Of a DNA stretch of 64,000 nt, positions 37,101-47,719 are shown in pieces. The translations under genes and the position numbers were made by a program. The notes beneath the pieces are model-generated. The model was given only the letters and a program-made list of their open reading frames with translations. It searched no databases and had not been told where the DNA came from. Origin of the DNA: Nipponacmea schrenckii (lineage: Eukaryota; Mollusca; Gastropoda; Lottiidae); assembly GCA_030562195.1 (NCBI GenBank), contig CM060202.1, forward strand, positions 6,200,001 to 6,264,000. The letters are read 5' to 3'. The stretch's first letter is position 1, and every line of letters starts with the position of its first letter.

Positions 37101-38921
37101 CTACTGCCTTGTGGCATTTAGTCCAAAAGACTGATAGTAGTAGCAGTAGGTACCAAATAACAAAAAAAGGGATATTTTGAATTGACCGAGGAAAATTGCT
37201 TGAAAAATGTTAGGTTTTTTTTTGTTTTATGATGTTAAATGTTTTGATCCTGAATTTAGTTTCGATTTTTTAACCTTTTCTGGCCCAATTCGGATAATTC
37301 TGACCTTGCAGGAATTCGGAATTTTACACTCACTGTTTTTAACCCAATCAAATTCTCAGACTAGACAGTTGTTCTCTACCACAAACAGACTCATTCAATA
37401 TGCCTTCTCCATTACAATGGGTGTGTGATAGATCAAGTTATACATGCTTTATTCAAACTTATAGTATGTTTGAACGAATGGAAAACTTGAAAACATTTGT
37501 GTTGATGTCACCTTGGCCTATCCACAAGATAGTATGGACAAGAAATTGCTGCAGATGATAAGCTCTTATATAGTTTTGACTAGTTTTGACCACTTTTAGT
37601 TGGTCAAAACCTTTTGGTTTAAACCAGTTTAAACCAGGGGTTTAAACTGGTTTGGTTAAAAGCAACCAAACCAGATGCAGACTAAATGTATTCTGACTTA
37701 ATATTGGGATGTGCAATAGTCTTATTTTTTAAATCCACACTTCAGATATTGAAGCCTAAGAAATATGGGCCACATACTAGCAAACTATCTCACTTAAAAT
37801 AAGCAGATTTATAACCAGAGAGGAAGTCAGTTAAACTGTGAACGGAAAATTACAGTTGATTTCCTTGTTAACCACAAAAAGGTGATAATACATGTACAAA
37901 TACTGGTTTGTTTGTTCAATGTGTCCGATATATTTAGCAAGACAACCTGTTTCAATAGCTGAACTAATAGTGAAAAGTGACTAGATCACTGGGACATGTC
38001 ATCAAGGCCTTTAAAGGTTTACTATCTCTTTGAATTTACTTCAAATTAAAAGTCAATTTAAACCCTAGTGAAAAGGAGTATTTCATCCTTATGGAACAAA
38101 TTACTTGGTAGGCGTACCATTAACCTCCAACTTTCAAATCCCTGATAAAGACATGATTGTTTAACTGGTACGAATAGACAATCATTGAGAGAGCACAAAA
38201 GTCCTTTGGCCATTCTTCTATAGATTTTTGATTATCAATTTTACCTACCTGGTGTCATGAATATAGAATAAAATCTCTATATAACATGGTATATCTCTCC
38301 ATTAATTCATTTCAATACCGTACTTAAAAGGTTTCTAAGTTAGTCTCAAAATACACATGTAGGCCCACTTGTTTAATGGATGATTCATTTGTTTTACAGA
38401 ATTATTCGATTATAAAGGGATTCTGTCGTATAAATTTGACTCAAGGAGACCACTAATTGATCGAATTTTCAATTGATATAAACCCATTATCTCTTTTACT
38501 ATATTTGATCCTTATTCAGACATCAATAGGCCAATTGAAGCCTAATGGGTCAAAAGGAAATATTGCTCAAATTTATGAAACTATACTTCTATCCTACACT
38601 AATCGTGGAAATATCGAGATATATAGACTCAATAAAATTTATATATTTCCAGAAAACTAGGCTAGACACAATACAACCTAAATTTTAACTGTTTTTGAAT
38701 CAAGACTATAAAAAAATGTAGAATTTCTACAAAGGAAAGGAAATTTTAATTTTGCGTGGTTCGGCACGTGCTGTTTAACATAGTCGATATTGTGTAGTAC
38801 TAATGTAGCGGTTAAAGTTTATATCTAACGGAACAAAGAAGGAACCGTTAGGCGTTATCTAATATGACAGTCTCAGACTTACCTCAAAGTTTTTTTCGTC
38901 CGATTTCTTTAAAATTCCCAT
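19120..38921 (-). CDS. SLC6-family Na+/Cl--dependent transporter, glycine-transporter-like (14 exons)
   Basis: Complete gene, 674 aa. Exons, 5' to 3': 38883-38921, 32848-33067 (TM1), 31766-31897 (TM2), 28956-29259 (TM3 and extracellular loop 2), 28674-28806 (TM4), 28104-28238 (TM5), 27741-27844 (TM6), 25264-25388 (TM7), 24849-24961 (TM8), 20532-20663 (TM9), 20248-20347 (TM10), 19868-19968 (TM11), 19480-19647 (TM12) and 19120-19338 (C-tail). All borders are GT-AG and all phases agree. The plasma-membrane symporter signature is clear: '[18 protein letters not shown]' in TM1 (Gly where monoamine carriers have Asp), '[14 protein letters not shown]' in TM6, '[10 protein letters not shown]' in TM7 and '[10 protein letters not shown]' before TM8. 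Loop 2 has a Cys pair ([12 protein letters not shown]) and six N-glycosylation sequons. These motifs, the 'QKHREQYY' tail and the Cys terminus recall glycine transporters, so glycine or a related amino acid is the likely substrate (inference). Confidence 0.96.
25491..25555. repeat. SINE family 1 scrap beside the tandem element
   Basis: 'gaatggagttttacatcctt' resembles the recurring 'gaatggagttttacgtccta' at 6358 and related words at 3872 and 13913. This is the same tail of SINE family 1. Only a remnant remains in SLC6 intron 7. Confidence 0.35.
25556..27716 (+). mobile_element. composite repeat element with about 12-13 tandem units of about 160 bp
   Basis: The left end has 'gatagcttgccaggcaaggt' followed by 'aatatacgcccac'. 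The centre is a degenerate tandem array (25770-27630) whose units carry 'agggttcatccttggg', 'agtttcatcaaaatccatt', 'agagtgtttacaagc' and 'caagggcaataactg'. The right end is 'gacggacgaaccgacggacc' and 'atgtgggcgtata'. This left-flank, tandem-core, right-flank layout recalls molluscan 'pearl' elements and Helentron-associated elements (inference). It lies in SLC6 intron 7. Many sense-strand ORFs in it are repeat artefacts. Confidence 0.75.
29761..30000. repeat. three near-identical 80-bp tandem copies
   Basis: The units at 29761-29840, 29841-29920 and 29921-30000 differ by one base (cttttttc versus ctattttc in the third). The near identity marks a recent event or an assembly artefact. It lies in SLC6 intron 3. 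Confidence 0.95.
32058..32120. repeat. direct duplication of about 31 bp
   Basis: 'gcaaagcagctttggtttta' plus 'aaacaacaaa' occurs twice back to back with no visible differences, in SLC6 intron 2. Confidence 0.8.
32215..32700 (+). repeat. dispersed fragment of the 160-bp tandem element family
   Basis: Two to three degenerate units with 'cacaccaaatttcat', 'gaaaactgtagtct', 'gaacgcgttttgaa' and 'caagggcaataactc' match words of the array at 25770-27630. It lies in SLC6 intron 2. Confidence 0.65.
33113..33605 (+). repeat. dispersed fragment of the 160-bp tandem element family, left flank
   Basis: 'gatagcttgccaggtaagat' repeats the left flank of the element at 25556. 'atggttcatccttgca' near 33530 is a single core unit. 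The intervening sequence is different. A third left-flank-like word lies at about 34825. It lies in SLC6 intron 1. Confidence 0.5.
34345..34622 (-). mobile_element. tRNA-derived SINE, family 2
   Basis: On the minus strand it starts with a tRNA-like head 'tatagcacagcggttagagc' (box A-like). It then has a central block 'ccagtccacccagctgtaaa' plus 'tgggtat', a conserved SINE central-domain type word. It differs from SINE family 1. It lies in SLC6 intron 1 in the gene's sense orientation. Confidence 0.65.
36645..37660. mobile_element. possible inverted-repeat element with nested hairpins
   Basis: The left part has 'aactggtttaaac' and 'agttttgaccac'. The right part has two perfect hairpins: a 10-bp-arm hairpin 37583-37610 (GTTTTGACCA / TGGTCAAAAC) and a 15-bp-arm hairpin 37621-37653 (AAACCAGTTTAAACC / GGTTTAAACTGGTTT, 3-nt loop). 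The shared words suggest one element with inverted ends. The borders are approximate. Confidence 0.45.
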
Positions 38922-39231
38922 TTTAGCAATCTACACTTTATTACCACATACAGCTTCAACTTGTAAATTCTTAAAGAATAATGAAATAATTTCCTGGCGT
39001 GTCTAAAAAATTTCACGCTCGGAATGACGTCTGCGGGAGGAACAGTTCATTTTAAATTTTTAGGGGAAACAGGTAATTGTGGGTTAATTTATGTGAACAA
39101 ATATATCAATAGCAATTCAAAAAAAGATTATCAGTATTCATAAAATTAATCAAAGTTAAAATTAATTCGTTTTTCGTCGTTTTTTATAAAAATTTCCACC
39201 CGGGGCGTCATAGTTCAGAAGCGGATCTTAC

Positions 39232-39300
39232 CTTAGCCCTAAAAAGAGAAGAGTCCATGTAAGGAGCATCAGTTTTGTATAACTTATCGACTGATGACAT
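39232..39300 (-). other. candidate 5' UTR exon end of the SLC6 gene
   Basis: The minus strand reads GGGCTAAG then GTAAGATCC, a good splice donor, about 310 bp upstream of the coding start. The 5' limit is unknown. The coding exon at 38921 could receive it through one of the AGs shortly upstream of its ATG. Confidence 0.35.
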
Positions 39301-40949
39301 CACTGAAGAAAATCACAGGTCGATATTTTGGTGCGAAAATATTCGTCTAACGTGCTTAATATTCCATCGTGTGAACTGGCATCGAAAAAAATCAATGACG
39401 TTGTTGGCAAACTGATATACAGGCCATGGCTACACAATCAATATCATAAAACTGAATTAAAGAATATCCATTTAGATTAAACGGACAATTTCGCCACCGT
39501 TTCACGAATCGTAGGCCTACTCATTCACATTCAAACCTTTTTCAGCAATATTATTGATCTCAATTTTTTTTTTGTGACAGTTTGACGTTCCTCTTACACC
39601 TTTAGCCTAAATTCAAATTTTAATTCAATAATTAGTCTCCGCCCAGCCCAGCACTAATAATGGACGGACGTGCGTTGGCTCTTGATGTATCGAGAAACGC
39701 CGTAATGCAGGGGCGTAATTAGCCGGAGGATGGTTTATTTTAGTCTCAGAAACGGGAAATTTAAATCCATGCCGGAAATATCCGACTTATTGGAAGATAG
39801 CTACACGTTATTCTCTGACTCGTAATAATTAAATTATAAATGAGTAATTGGTGGACATATATTTAAGAAGTTAGTATATTCTTGCCGACAAGGACTTATA
39901 GACATTGTACTGTGGTTAGATGACTATCAACTCGTTAACCTATTTACACTTGTTGAGTTTCCTAAGCTAACTTCTGGCGAAACATGGTTAAGATGGAATG
40001 GCAGAACAGTGTCCTTTGCTAAACCCACTATATGGTAAAGTGTAACAATAAATGGATTGTCCTATCATAGTTGTATTTTCTTGTATTTGTAAGTAAAGTA
40101 CTATAAGCTTGAGTTTGAAGAGGAACAAAAGGCCTATTGTCAAGTCGACGTAATTGTTAGGTTATATTTCAAAATTTGATTTTATCGCTATCGGTCACCC
40201 ATATAAGTTCTGAGGTGTTGACTCCAGTCCAATACAATTAAGAGATGCTAAGCCACTGTGAGTTTTTTATTTTAAGTCTTCTGTTTGTAGTATGAATATA
40301 TGTCAATCACTCATATTTATTCAAATCCATTACGGAATGCTGAACAATTGAAAGGGATTTACATATTTAGTGTTTTATTATATCACAAATTCCCACAACA
40401 AGGGAAAACAATTAAAAATATACAATAGTATATATTTTGAGTATTACATTTTTGAATACTATATATTTAAATTTTTAAATATGTGTGCTTACCTCCGACG
40501 AAATAAGTGTTGGTTCGACTTAAAGGCATGGTTCACCATTTTCGGATTTTAATACTTATATAATGGTACATGGGTCAGGATTAACATTCACGGGAGATAT
40601 ACAAGGAATGATATTAAAAGATTATATCAATTATGCACAACTATTAGCAGTTTCTGCACATATACAAACACACCCAAAGCACGATCACACAAAACTATTA
40701 CGTAACTTTTCCTATCTCTTATAACCCATTAATAACCTTATAGGCATTCAAAGTCTAAGTATCAATGCCACTACAATGAATAATAATAAATGATAGTAAT
40801 CGTACAAATACACCTCAAATGAGCCAGGTCTACAAGGCACGTCGACATGTCTTGAAGAATTAATTGTCTTAAATTAGAAATACTTAGGCTACTATTTCAA
40901 CATATGTCTTAAGAATTGAACAATCTTCATTTAAACTTGCAATCTTGCA

Positions 40950-41030
40950 AACTTGATAATAATTACGGCATAGACACATACGTATTTGAAAGCTCGAATT
41001 TCAACGGTAAGCTGAAAACACTATTTATCT
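40950..41030 (+). repeat. dispersed repeat shared with 10229-10300
   Basis: This is the plus-strand copy of the short element also present in the Ig receptor intron. It contains 'aattacggcatagacacata' and 'ttcaacggtaagct'. It lies about 150 bp from a family A MITE copy, which raises the possibility that the two travel together. Confidence 0.45.
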
Positions 41031-41174
41031 ACCGATTTGAAGGGATAATAGATCTTAAAATGAACATAAAATTTGAAAATTTTGAACTAGGCAGGTAAGA
41101 GCTGTATTCACCAGTAAAACTGCCATAAATAACATAAAAAATAAATAAATATCCAAATAACTGAGTGATTATCC

Positions 41175-41377
41175 ATGGAGATGCATTTGAGTATTGAAAA
41201 ATGCTTAATAAATGGATTAAGCGTTTTTCAAATGTGACTTTTTTTGGTGAGTTTTCCAGATTTTAAGTGATTCTGTTACTTTATTACATCAGGTAAGTTC
41301 ACTGATGAATATATCCTCATATTGACCATTCTTGATAACTAAAATTTTTTTGTTCATCCTCAGACGCAGTATATCAC
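41175..41377. mobile_element. MITE family A, half copy
   Basis: It contains the hairpin GAAAAATGCTTAAT ... ATTAAGCGTTTTTC with a 6-nt loop, then 'acatcaggtaagttcactga', and ends in 'cagacgcagtat', the family's right terminus. The other end is not recognisable. The donor-like CAG/GTAAGT is on the plus strand here. Confidence 0.7.
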
Positions 41378-42507
41378 TTTAATTTGCTAAAAAGTTAGTG
41401 AAGTATGATAGGTCATTGCTACTTAAATTGTTCATAGTAAACTATACAGGGAATAATTATATGGTCACGGTATTACAAACACAATGTTATTTGGTATAGT
41501 AATAATTGTATAAGTTGTTTTGGTTTTGTGCTAATACGGGCACAAGGTAAATTAGTAAGTAATATTTGTTGGTAAGTCTGTCACAGGAAATGTCTCAGTA
41601 ATACGTACATAAGGTATTTTGGTTACAGTAAAACGGGCACAAGGTATTTTGCACAAGAAATTATATTTTTTCTGTAACAGGCACGGCCGTAGGAAGCGAG
41701 GAATCGGATTTTAACCAAGTGAACAACAAAACATTACAAAAATAATCCCTATAGATGTTGAAATTGAGGAAAAATCCTAGAAAAACCCTGATTTTTTATG
41801 TCAATGCCTTAGATTCCTTAATTTCCGAATTAAACATGATATTTTGACACTCATGTTTTTTTGAAATTTTCTTTCGTGCCAAATGTGCGAATCTATTCCA
41901 TTTAAATGTCTAAAACTGTTTAAATTAGCAAAAATAAATCCTAATTTTTTCAACAAGTAAGCCCTAAATTCTTAATTTTAGCCTTTCAATTAGCCTTCCC
42001 CTTATATTTTGTCAATGAGTTCTGGAGAGTCTGTTTTTAGATACATTTGTTTTGTACACACCGCTTCCTAAAGTTTAATAATTATCTTTCTTATTTCTGT
42101 CGCTTCATATTATGTTACATCCCCAATCTTTTCGGTGGACCAAAAGTACTAATTTTTTTCGTCAAATAAATCTGGCCATCTTGTACAAAACACAACTGCT
42201 GAGCAGAAAGACCTCATGCTCACAAATCATTCCTTATTTTCACAAACACTTCCCAGCAAGCAAGCGTCAATGGCACATGAGGCATCCCGCAACATAGACT
42301 ACTACATAATTATAATAGCCTAGTTTATTTTTAACCTCTGCTTTTCGGAGCTTCGATACGGCCTTGAATAGGTTTAAAAATATATGTATTCTATCAATAA
42401 TAAATAAGCTAAACATGATACCTGCATAATACTCATGATTTTGAAATTGTCTTTGTTATGTTCGCCGATCAAAATAAAACGATGTTCCGAATATTGACAA
42501 CTTTCTT

Positions 42508-42729
42508 TTATGACGTCATTAGTAGATGCTCGGAATACTCTTTTACAAGTCCACAAGGCTTTACTTCATCTATAACTTTAAGAATATGAGGAAGGATAGT
42601 TTTTAGATTTGGCATGAGAATTAACTGATTAATTGAAATTGCTTCAACAGGGTAACTGGAAACATATTCCGAAATACCTACCTCTGTTCCAGTTTCTGAT
42701 AGATATGGGCTATAGTAACCAGCCGTCAA
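42508..42729 (-). other. unassigned short open frame
   Basis: A 73-codon open stretch with balanced, non-repetitive composition (for example 'YYSPYLSETGTEVG', 'ISINQLILMPNLK'). It has no ATG at its start (TTG) and no clear family. It may be a decayed exon or transposon scrap. Confidence 0.2.
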
Positions 42730-42821
42730 CTTTCAAAAATCTATTAGAGGCTAGTGTATACAGGACATGTTTCGGTCTATCTTGCCTGAATCAAATGATT
42801 TAACAGAGTATCAAAGACAGT

Positions 42822-42995
42822 TAATGCGTCTTTGCATGAACATACAAGATTTTGTTCTCAAGAATGAGTATTTGAGTATATATTTATCAATGAACTTACT
42901 TGGTGTTACTAAGTAAAAGAATCCCTTAAAGTCTGGAAAACTCACAAAACTAACTCATTTTTGAAAATCTCTTAATAAATTTATTTGTCGGAGAT
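42822..42995. mobile_element. MITE family A, truncated copy
   Basis: The left terminus-like 'aatgcgtctttgcatgaaca' is followed by 'ttctcaagaatgag', 'tgaacttacttggtgt' and 'ctggaaaactcacaaaac'. It loses similarity after the hairpin region. Its donor-like motif is AAG/GTAAGT-like rather than CAG/GTAAGT. A further terminus-only scrap, 'cagcgtcttagaatgaacat', lies at about 47549. Confidence 0.6.
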
Positions 42996-44895
42996 GAGTA
43001 AACATCCTCGAGTCTGTATAAATCCTACCTCCCCCTACTTAGAAAAATAAGAACATAAAATGGAGAAGGGTTGGGTAGACCGCTCGCAGCACTTGCACGG
43101 ACCTTTTGGCCTTTTTAAAAAAAACATATGAATGTGTATATATTGCCTGTTCATCGCTAGTCTCTAATATATGTGTTTCCTTTGCGGTAATGTAGTTGAG
43201 CATAGATCTGTCCTTCTAATATACATGTACAAATTTTACTACTAAATATTTGTGAATTCTTTTTTTGAATCATTCATCGTATTAGCCATGGGCTCTATAT
43301 TAGACAAGACAGTAAATGTCCTTGTGTATTGGACCTTTTTCTGGCCCATAAAAATGAATAATGTAAGTATGTTAATGGTTTATGGAGAATTCCTTGACTA
43401 CAAATCTGCTTTTTGCATTATGACGGATTTGTTTAGTTAACCATGACTTGAATGGTTGTATCTCATCATCTTGACAGACAATGCTTACTCTTTTCGAAAC
43501 ACCTGGTGGTACTTCTCACTATATCATTAGTGCAACCTTTTTTGTTATATTCTTCAGGCGAGGTATTTAGTCAATGGAATTATTTTGCCTGTGCGGAGTT
43601 TTGTCCATATAGCCCGACAAATTTGGCTATTCCTCGGACGTGATATATAGGATTACGGATGGGATAACGGCACGTCTAGGGCCAGACATAAAATGTCACC
43701 TTTTATGAGAGTTCTTGTCCATAACTAAAGACAAATTTGACATGAATTTCGGTGTTGAAATAAAGCTTAATCATAAATATGTCCATCATGACATTTCGGA
43801 TACTTTACAATGTCCCTGTATCCAACAGTAAACGGGGCACAAATACATGTACATGTAGTTAAGCAGGTTTATTATAGGGAACAAGTCATATAATATAGTA
43901 GGCACAGCATTATAAAGTCGCTTTGTGTCAGTATAAGGATGAGCAGGTAGTGTGGGGAGCTATTGGCACTTTATGGGCGCTCTGATATTGCCCACCATGT
44001 TATTTATAGGTTGAATGAAATGGGGGAATAGGGGATACCCCGTAAGACCAAAGAAGGTAAGGGAAAAACGCTTAAAAGAATGATAGTGGAAAGAACTATA
44101 GTGAAATACAGACAGACATTTAAACGCTTCCGTCCTCCAAAGGTCTCTTCAATTTCTTTTTCTTGCGCAATCCCCTACCCCTTCCCCGCCGCTGATAAAC
44201 ATTTCCTTATTAATGCTGCGCCTAATAATAGTGTACCTAATAAGAGTGTGCCTAAATGAATAATAATGTGCGTATTTGCAGTTATGCCTACATCACTGTG
44301 CCTGAATAATTGTTAGTGTAGGCTATAACAATTCTCGTGAGCAAAATTATAATTATCTTATCTACAATTCATATGACTTAATTTTTAAGTATAGTCGCTG
44401 AGCATCTGAAAGGTTTCCCTCAAGATTAATTTTTGAAAAATAAAATCAATTGGTAATAAAAATAAATTTGAAACGTATACAAATTTTATTTATAAATTTA
44501 GTCCACATGAAATGGGGTGCAATTCGAGGTATAAACCATTTCTAGAAGTATCAGTAGACAAACCAACAGACGCCCACGGAATACTCTATTTTGAACGTAG
44601 GCTAAAAGTTCCGACAGTTCTTCTCACATCAAATCATTAGTAAACTAAGAAGCTCGCCCTATATACACGACATATCTATCTTCACACTGTCCGTAATTCA
44701 TAGGCCTACTTAATTCAGATTTCCTTACGGATCACATTTCGGACTAACCATGACATTTGTCCAAAAGTGTGCTGAGCGTGCATTGAAACACAGGTAGGCC
44801 TATATAGGGGATTAGTTAAATCTGAGAAATGAAGGAACAAAGAAGGCACCTGCCGGACGCCTATAGTAGTCTAGGCATTGCGAGCTTGAAGACTT

Positions 44896-45120
44896 TCACT
44901 CTTTCAGCACAGCGTCCGCCTTGCTGAATAGTTCACGAGATTTGTCCCTCACATTCCCTTTCTTCGATCTCAAATTCAAGATGTTTCGCTGATCATGATT
45001 ATAATTAGGACAGTGAACCGTTAACCTCCACACATCGTGCCGGAAGATATAATCGGCGTCTAAAAGTCGGTCAATTTGCGGCTGACTGAATGTGGCAAAT
45101 TTTAACCCCTCTTCACACAT
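44896..45120 (-). other. unassigned 74-aa open frame
   Basis: ATG-started frame with normal-looking protein composition ('FATFSQPQIDRLLDADYIF', 'VWRLTVHCPNYNHDQ', then a Lys/Arg-rich end). It has no similarity I recognise and no adjoining exon that I can support. It could be a small single-exon gene or part of an old transposon. Confidence 0.3.
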
Positions 45121-46679
45121 TTTATTACCGTAGGTCTACTGTATTATTTTGTATAGTTGATAAATAAGTTGACGAAAGACTAGGCCAATGGCCTTTGTAC
45201 AAATAATTTTATGATCTTGGATTAATGAATTTAATAGATTTTAATAGTCGTGGAATACCAATTTAGGTATACCTATTTGAAACAATGAAATGGATACAGA
45301 TTTACGTCTAAGGCCTTTAAGAGCTAATGATGTGGTGCAGTTTGCACTGTTGAGTGATCTTTATCGTGCATCTACGGCTGTATTGGTAAATCACGCACTT
45401 ATTATACATATTTAGAACCGTGTATAGCATTGTATAAAGGTTTTCTAATTTACTATGTTTTAGGGGTACACTGATAGCATCAATCTGCATCAAACCATAC
45501 CTTGATAAGACTAGAGCCTACACTTTTTGCCCGATGTCCAGTCGAGACGAGCGTTATTGGTTGTAAAGCCTACACGACACCATTTGATATAGATCCTATG
45601 AGCAAAATGGATGTTGTGGATTCCGATCTCAAACGGCGTGTGATAGTAATCTTCACTTTTAGGTCATCCTTGTTGAATAGCTTATAGACCAAGTTGTTTC
45701 TTTTTGTTTTCACCAAAGTTTTTGAACCACCAGAAAGACCTATTGGCATGTAAGTCTAAATTAAAGGTTTTTTTCTCGTTTGCGGTGTGGACGTATATTT
45801 TTGATTTACAGAAGACAACTTTTATATTCCATGAAAATAACATATAACCTATTATAAAATTGCCTCACCAACAATGAATATGGTTTTAAAAGTTATGAAT
45901 ACCTAGATAGTGTGAAGGTTATACATTAATTTATACTGTTTATGTATGATATAAATTTATTTATTTTTACTTTGTTTTTTTCGAACGCACATCTTTTAAA
46001 ATGTTGATTTAGGTTAACTATTGAAGCCTATCATGGCTAAGTAACTAATCTTTTTTGTTAAATTACTTTTAAACAGAAAATGAAAATATTATATATTTCA
46101 GAAAACAAAAATAAAGGACTTAATTTAGTGAAGGAAAAGAAATAATGGTTACTTTAAATCATAAATCTTAGGTTTCTTGCCTCATCAACCATGTAGTTTG
46201 AGATGAGATGACCCATAAACTTATGTATTGTCACGCAGAGATGTTTTTCGACTTATTTTCTTACATTTTTTTAATTGTTCCAAACATTATATTCCAAAAA
46301 CGTATATTAAAGGCCATAGTTCGACATTATCGGTTGTAGATTTAGGTCTTGATTTGATTTGGATGTTATATAAATGCACAAAATTTGCTTAATTTGTTCA
46401 AAAATAGCTTAAACGTAGAATTATATTTTCTATTTCTATATAATATATCTTTTCTATATATTGGAGACTTGGCAAGTCATCATTTTAAAGGGGAATTCAT
46501 TTTTATATCTTGTTTTTATTTATTTAAAAATTTTACGTTAACATTGAATGCGTTTCCATTTAGAATTGTGAATTAAAGCTAGCTTTAAAGCCAGCTTTAT
46601 TGCCGAACCCGCTTCGTTTCCACTGAGTTTATCTGTTTATATGCACAGCTTTTTGGAACAACAATCACTGGTTAAAGTT

Positions 46680-46722
46680 TATGCTACGTTTCGGCGTGTT
46701 TCCCCCGCCGTCCTCAGGCACA
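46680..46722 (-). ncRNA. hammerhead ribozyme-like motif, unit 1
   Basis: Minus strand: stem I strand UGUGC, core CUGAGGA, stem II GGCG/CGCC with one bulged C, GAAA, minimal helix III AC/GU, and NUH site GUA. Then GCAUA closes stem I with five pairs, one of them G-U. Helix III has no loop, so it could fold only as a dimer, as described for minimal type I hammerheads in Penelope-like elements. Confidence 0.6.
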
Positions 46723-46979
46723 GAATGACAAGACATGATAGGCAACGATATATATACAATTGTACTTATTATTAAAATAACATTGTCCCTACATCTTAAT
46801 AAAAACGTTAAATTGTTACATGTTTGAACTCGTTTGCCTTCAGTCTTCTCAAGCTTGTTTATGAGTTTATTTGCCACATCTCCATATTGATGACGAATAA
46901 AGTCTTTAAATGGCATTTAGCAATTGTGAGTACGATATATATGCACAGCTTTATGGAACAACAATCACTGGTTAAAGTT

Positions 46980-47022
46980 TATGCTACGTTTCGGCGTGTT
47001 TCCCCCGCCGTCCTCAGGCACA
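46980..47022 (-). ncRNA. hammerhead ribozyme-like motif, unit 2
   Basis: Sequence identical to the unit 1 motif: CUGAGGA core, GGCG/CGCC stem, GAAAC and GUA site. With unit 1 it would release a 300-nt monomer if active. Confidence 0.6.
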
Positions 47023-47279
47023 GAATGACAAGACATGATAGGCAACGATATATATACAATTGTACTTATTATTAAAATAACATTGTCCCTACATCTTAAT
47101 AAAAACGTTAAATTGTTACATGTTTGAACTCGTTTGCCTTCAGTCTTCTCAAGCTTGTTTATGAGTTTATTTGCCACATCTCCATATTGATGACGAATAA
47201 AGTCTTTAAATGGCATTTAGCAATTGTGAGTACGATATATATGCACAGCTTTATGGAACAACAATCACTGGTTAAAGTT

Positions 47280-47322
47280 TATGCTACGTTTCGGCGTGTT
47301 TCCCCCGCCGTCCTCGGGCACA
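47280..47322 (-). ncRNA. hammerhead-like motif, unit 3, core base lost
   Basis: Same as units 1 and 2 except that the core reads CCGAGGA: the invariant U of CUGANGA is C. This change is expected to abolish cleavage. Confidence 0.55.
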
Positions 47323-47719
47323 GAATGACAAGACATGATAGGCAACGATATATATACAATTGTACTTATTATTAAAATAACATTGTCCCTACATCTTAAT
47401 AAAAACGTTAAATTGTTACATGTTTGAACTCGTTTGCCTTCAGTCTTCTCAAGCTTGTTTATGTATACTAGCTTAAAGCCGGCTTTTTAAACAAGTGGAA
47501 ACACGGTTCTTCTGTGGCGATTTGATACGTAAACTATCATTAAAAGAATACAGCGTCTTAGAATGAACATACAATTTTAAACTGTCCCACTAAAACTATA
47601 GACGTTTTGAGGCCAAACACCAAAAACTGAGTCAATGAACTGAACAACAGTATACTTTGCGTTTTTATTAATCAGTCTACATATTGTAACAATTGTATAA
47701 TTTACAATAATGTTTTTGA

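Larger units (their letters stand above)
39310..46570. other. intergenic repeat-rich stretch without recognised genes
   Basis: Apart from the repeats and two weak ORFs listed separately, I see no supported gene here. There are loose direct repeats of 'cacaaggtattttg' at 41520-41665 and of 'gtgcctaataata'-like words near 44215-44320. Both are too degenerate to define well. Confidence 0.45.
46638..47463 (-). repeat. 300-bp tandem array (2.75 units) with Penelope-like ORF start and hammerhead-like motif in each unit
   Basis: The units start at 46638, 46938 and 47238 (the last is partial) and are nearly identical. On the minus strand each full unit opens with ATG (46916, 47216) and encodes 'MPFKDFIRHQYGDVANKL' and then 'LTFLLRCRDNVI', resembling the N-terminus of Penelope-like element proteins. 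The frame then runs into non-coding sequence carrying a hammerhead-like motif. This is the layout expected of tandem Penelope pseudo-LTRs. The array is inverted relative to the adjacent plus-strand RT frame. An 'aaagccagcttt' / 'aaagccggcttt' word flanks both sides, perhaps from an older insertion target. Confidence 0.75.
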
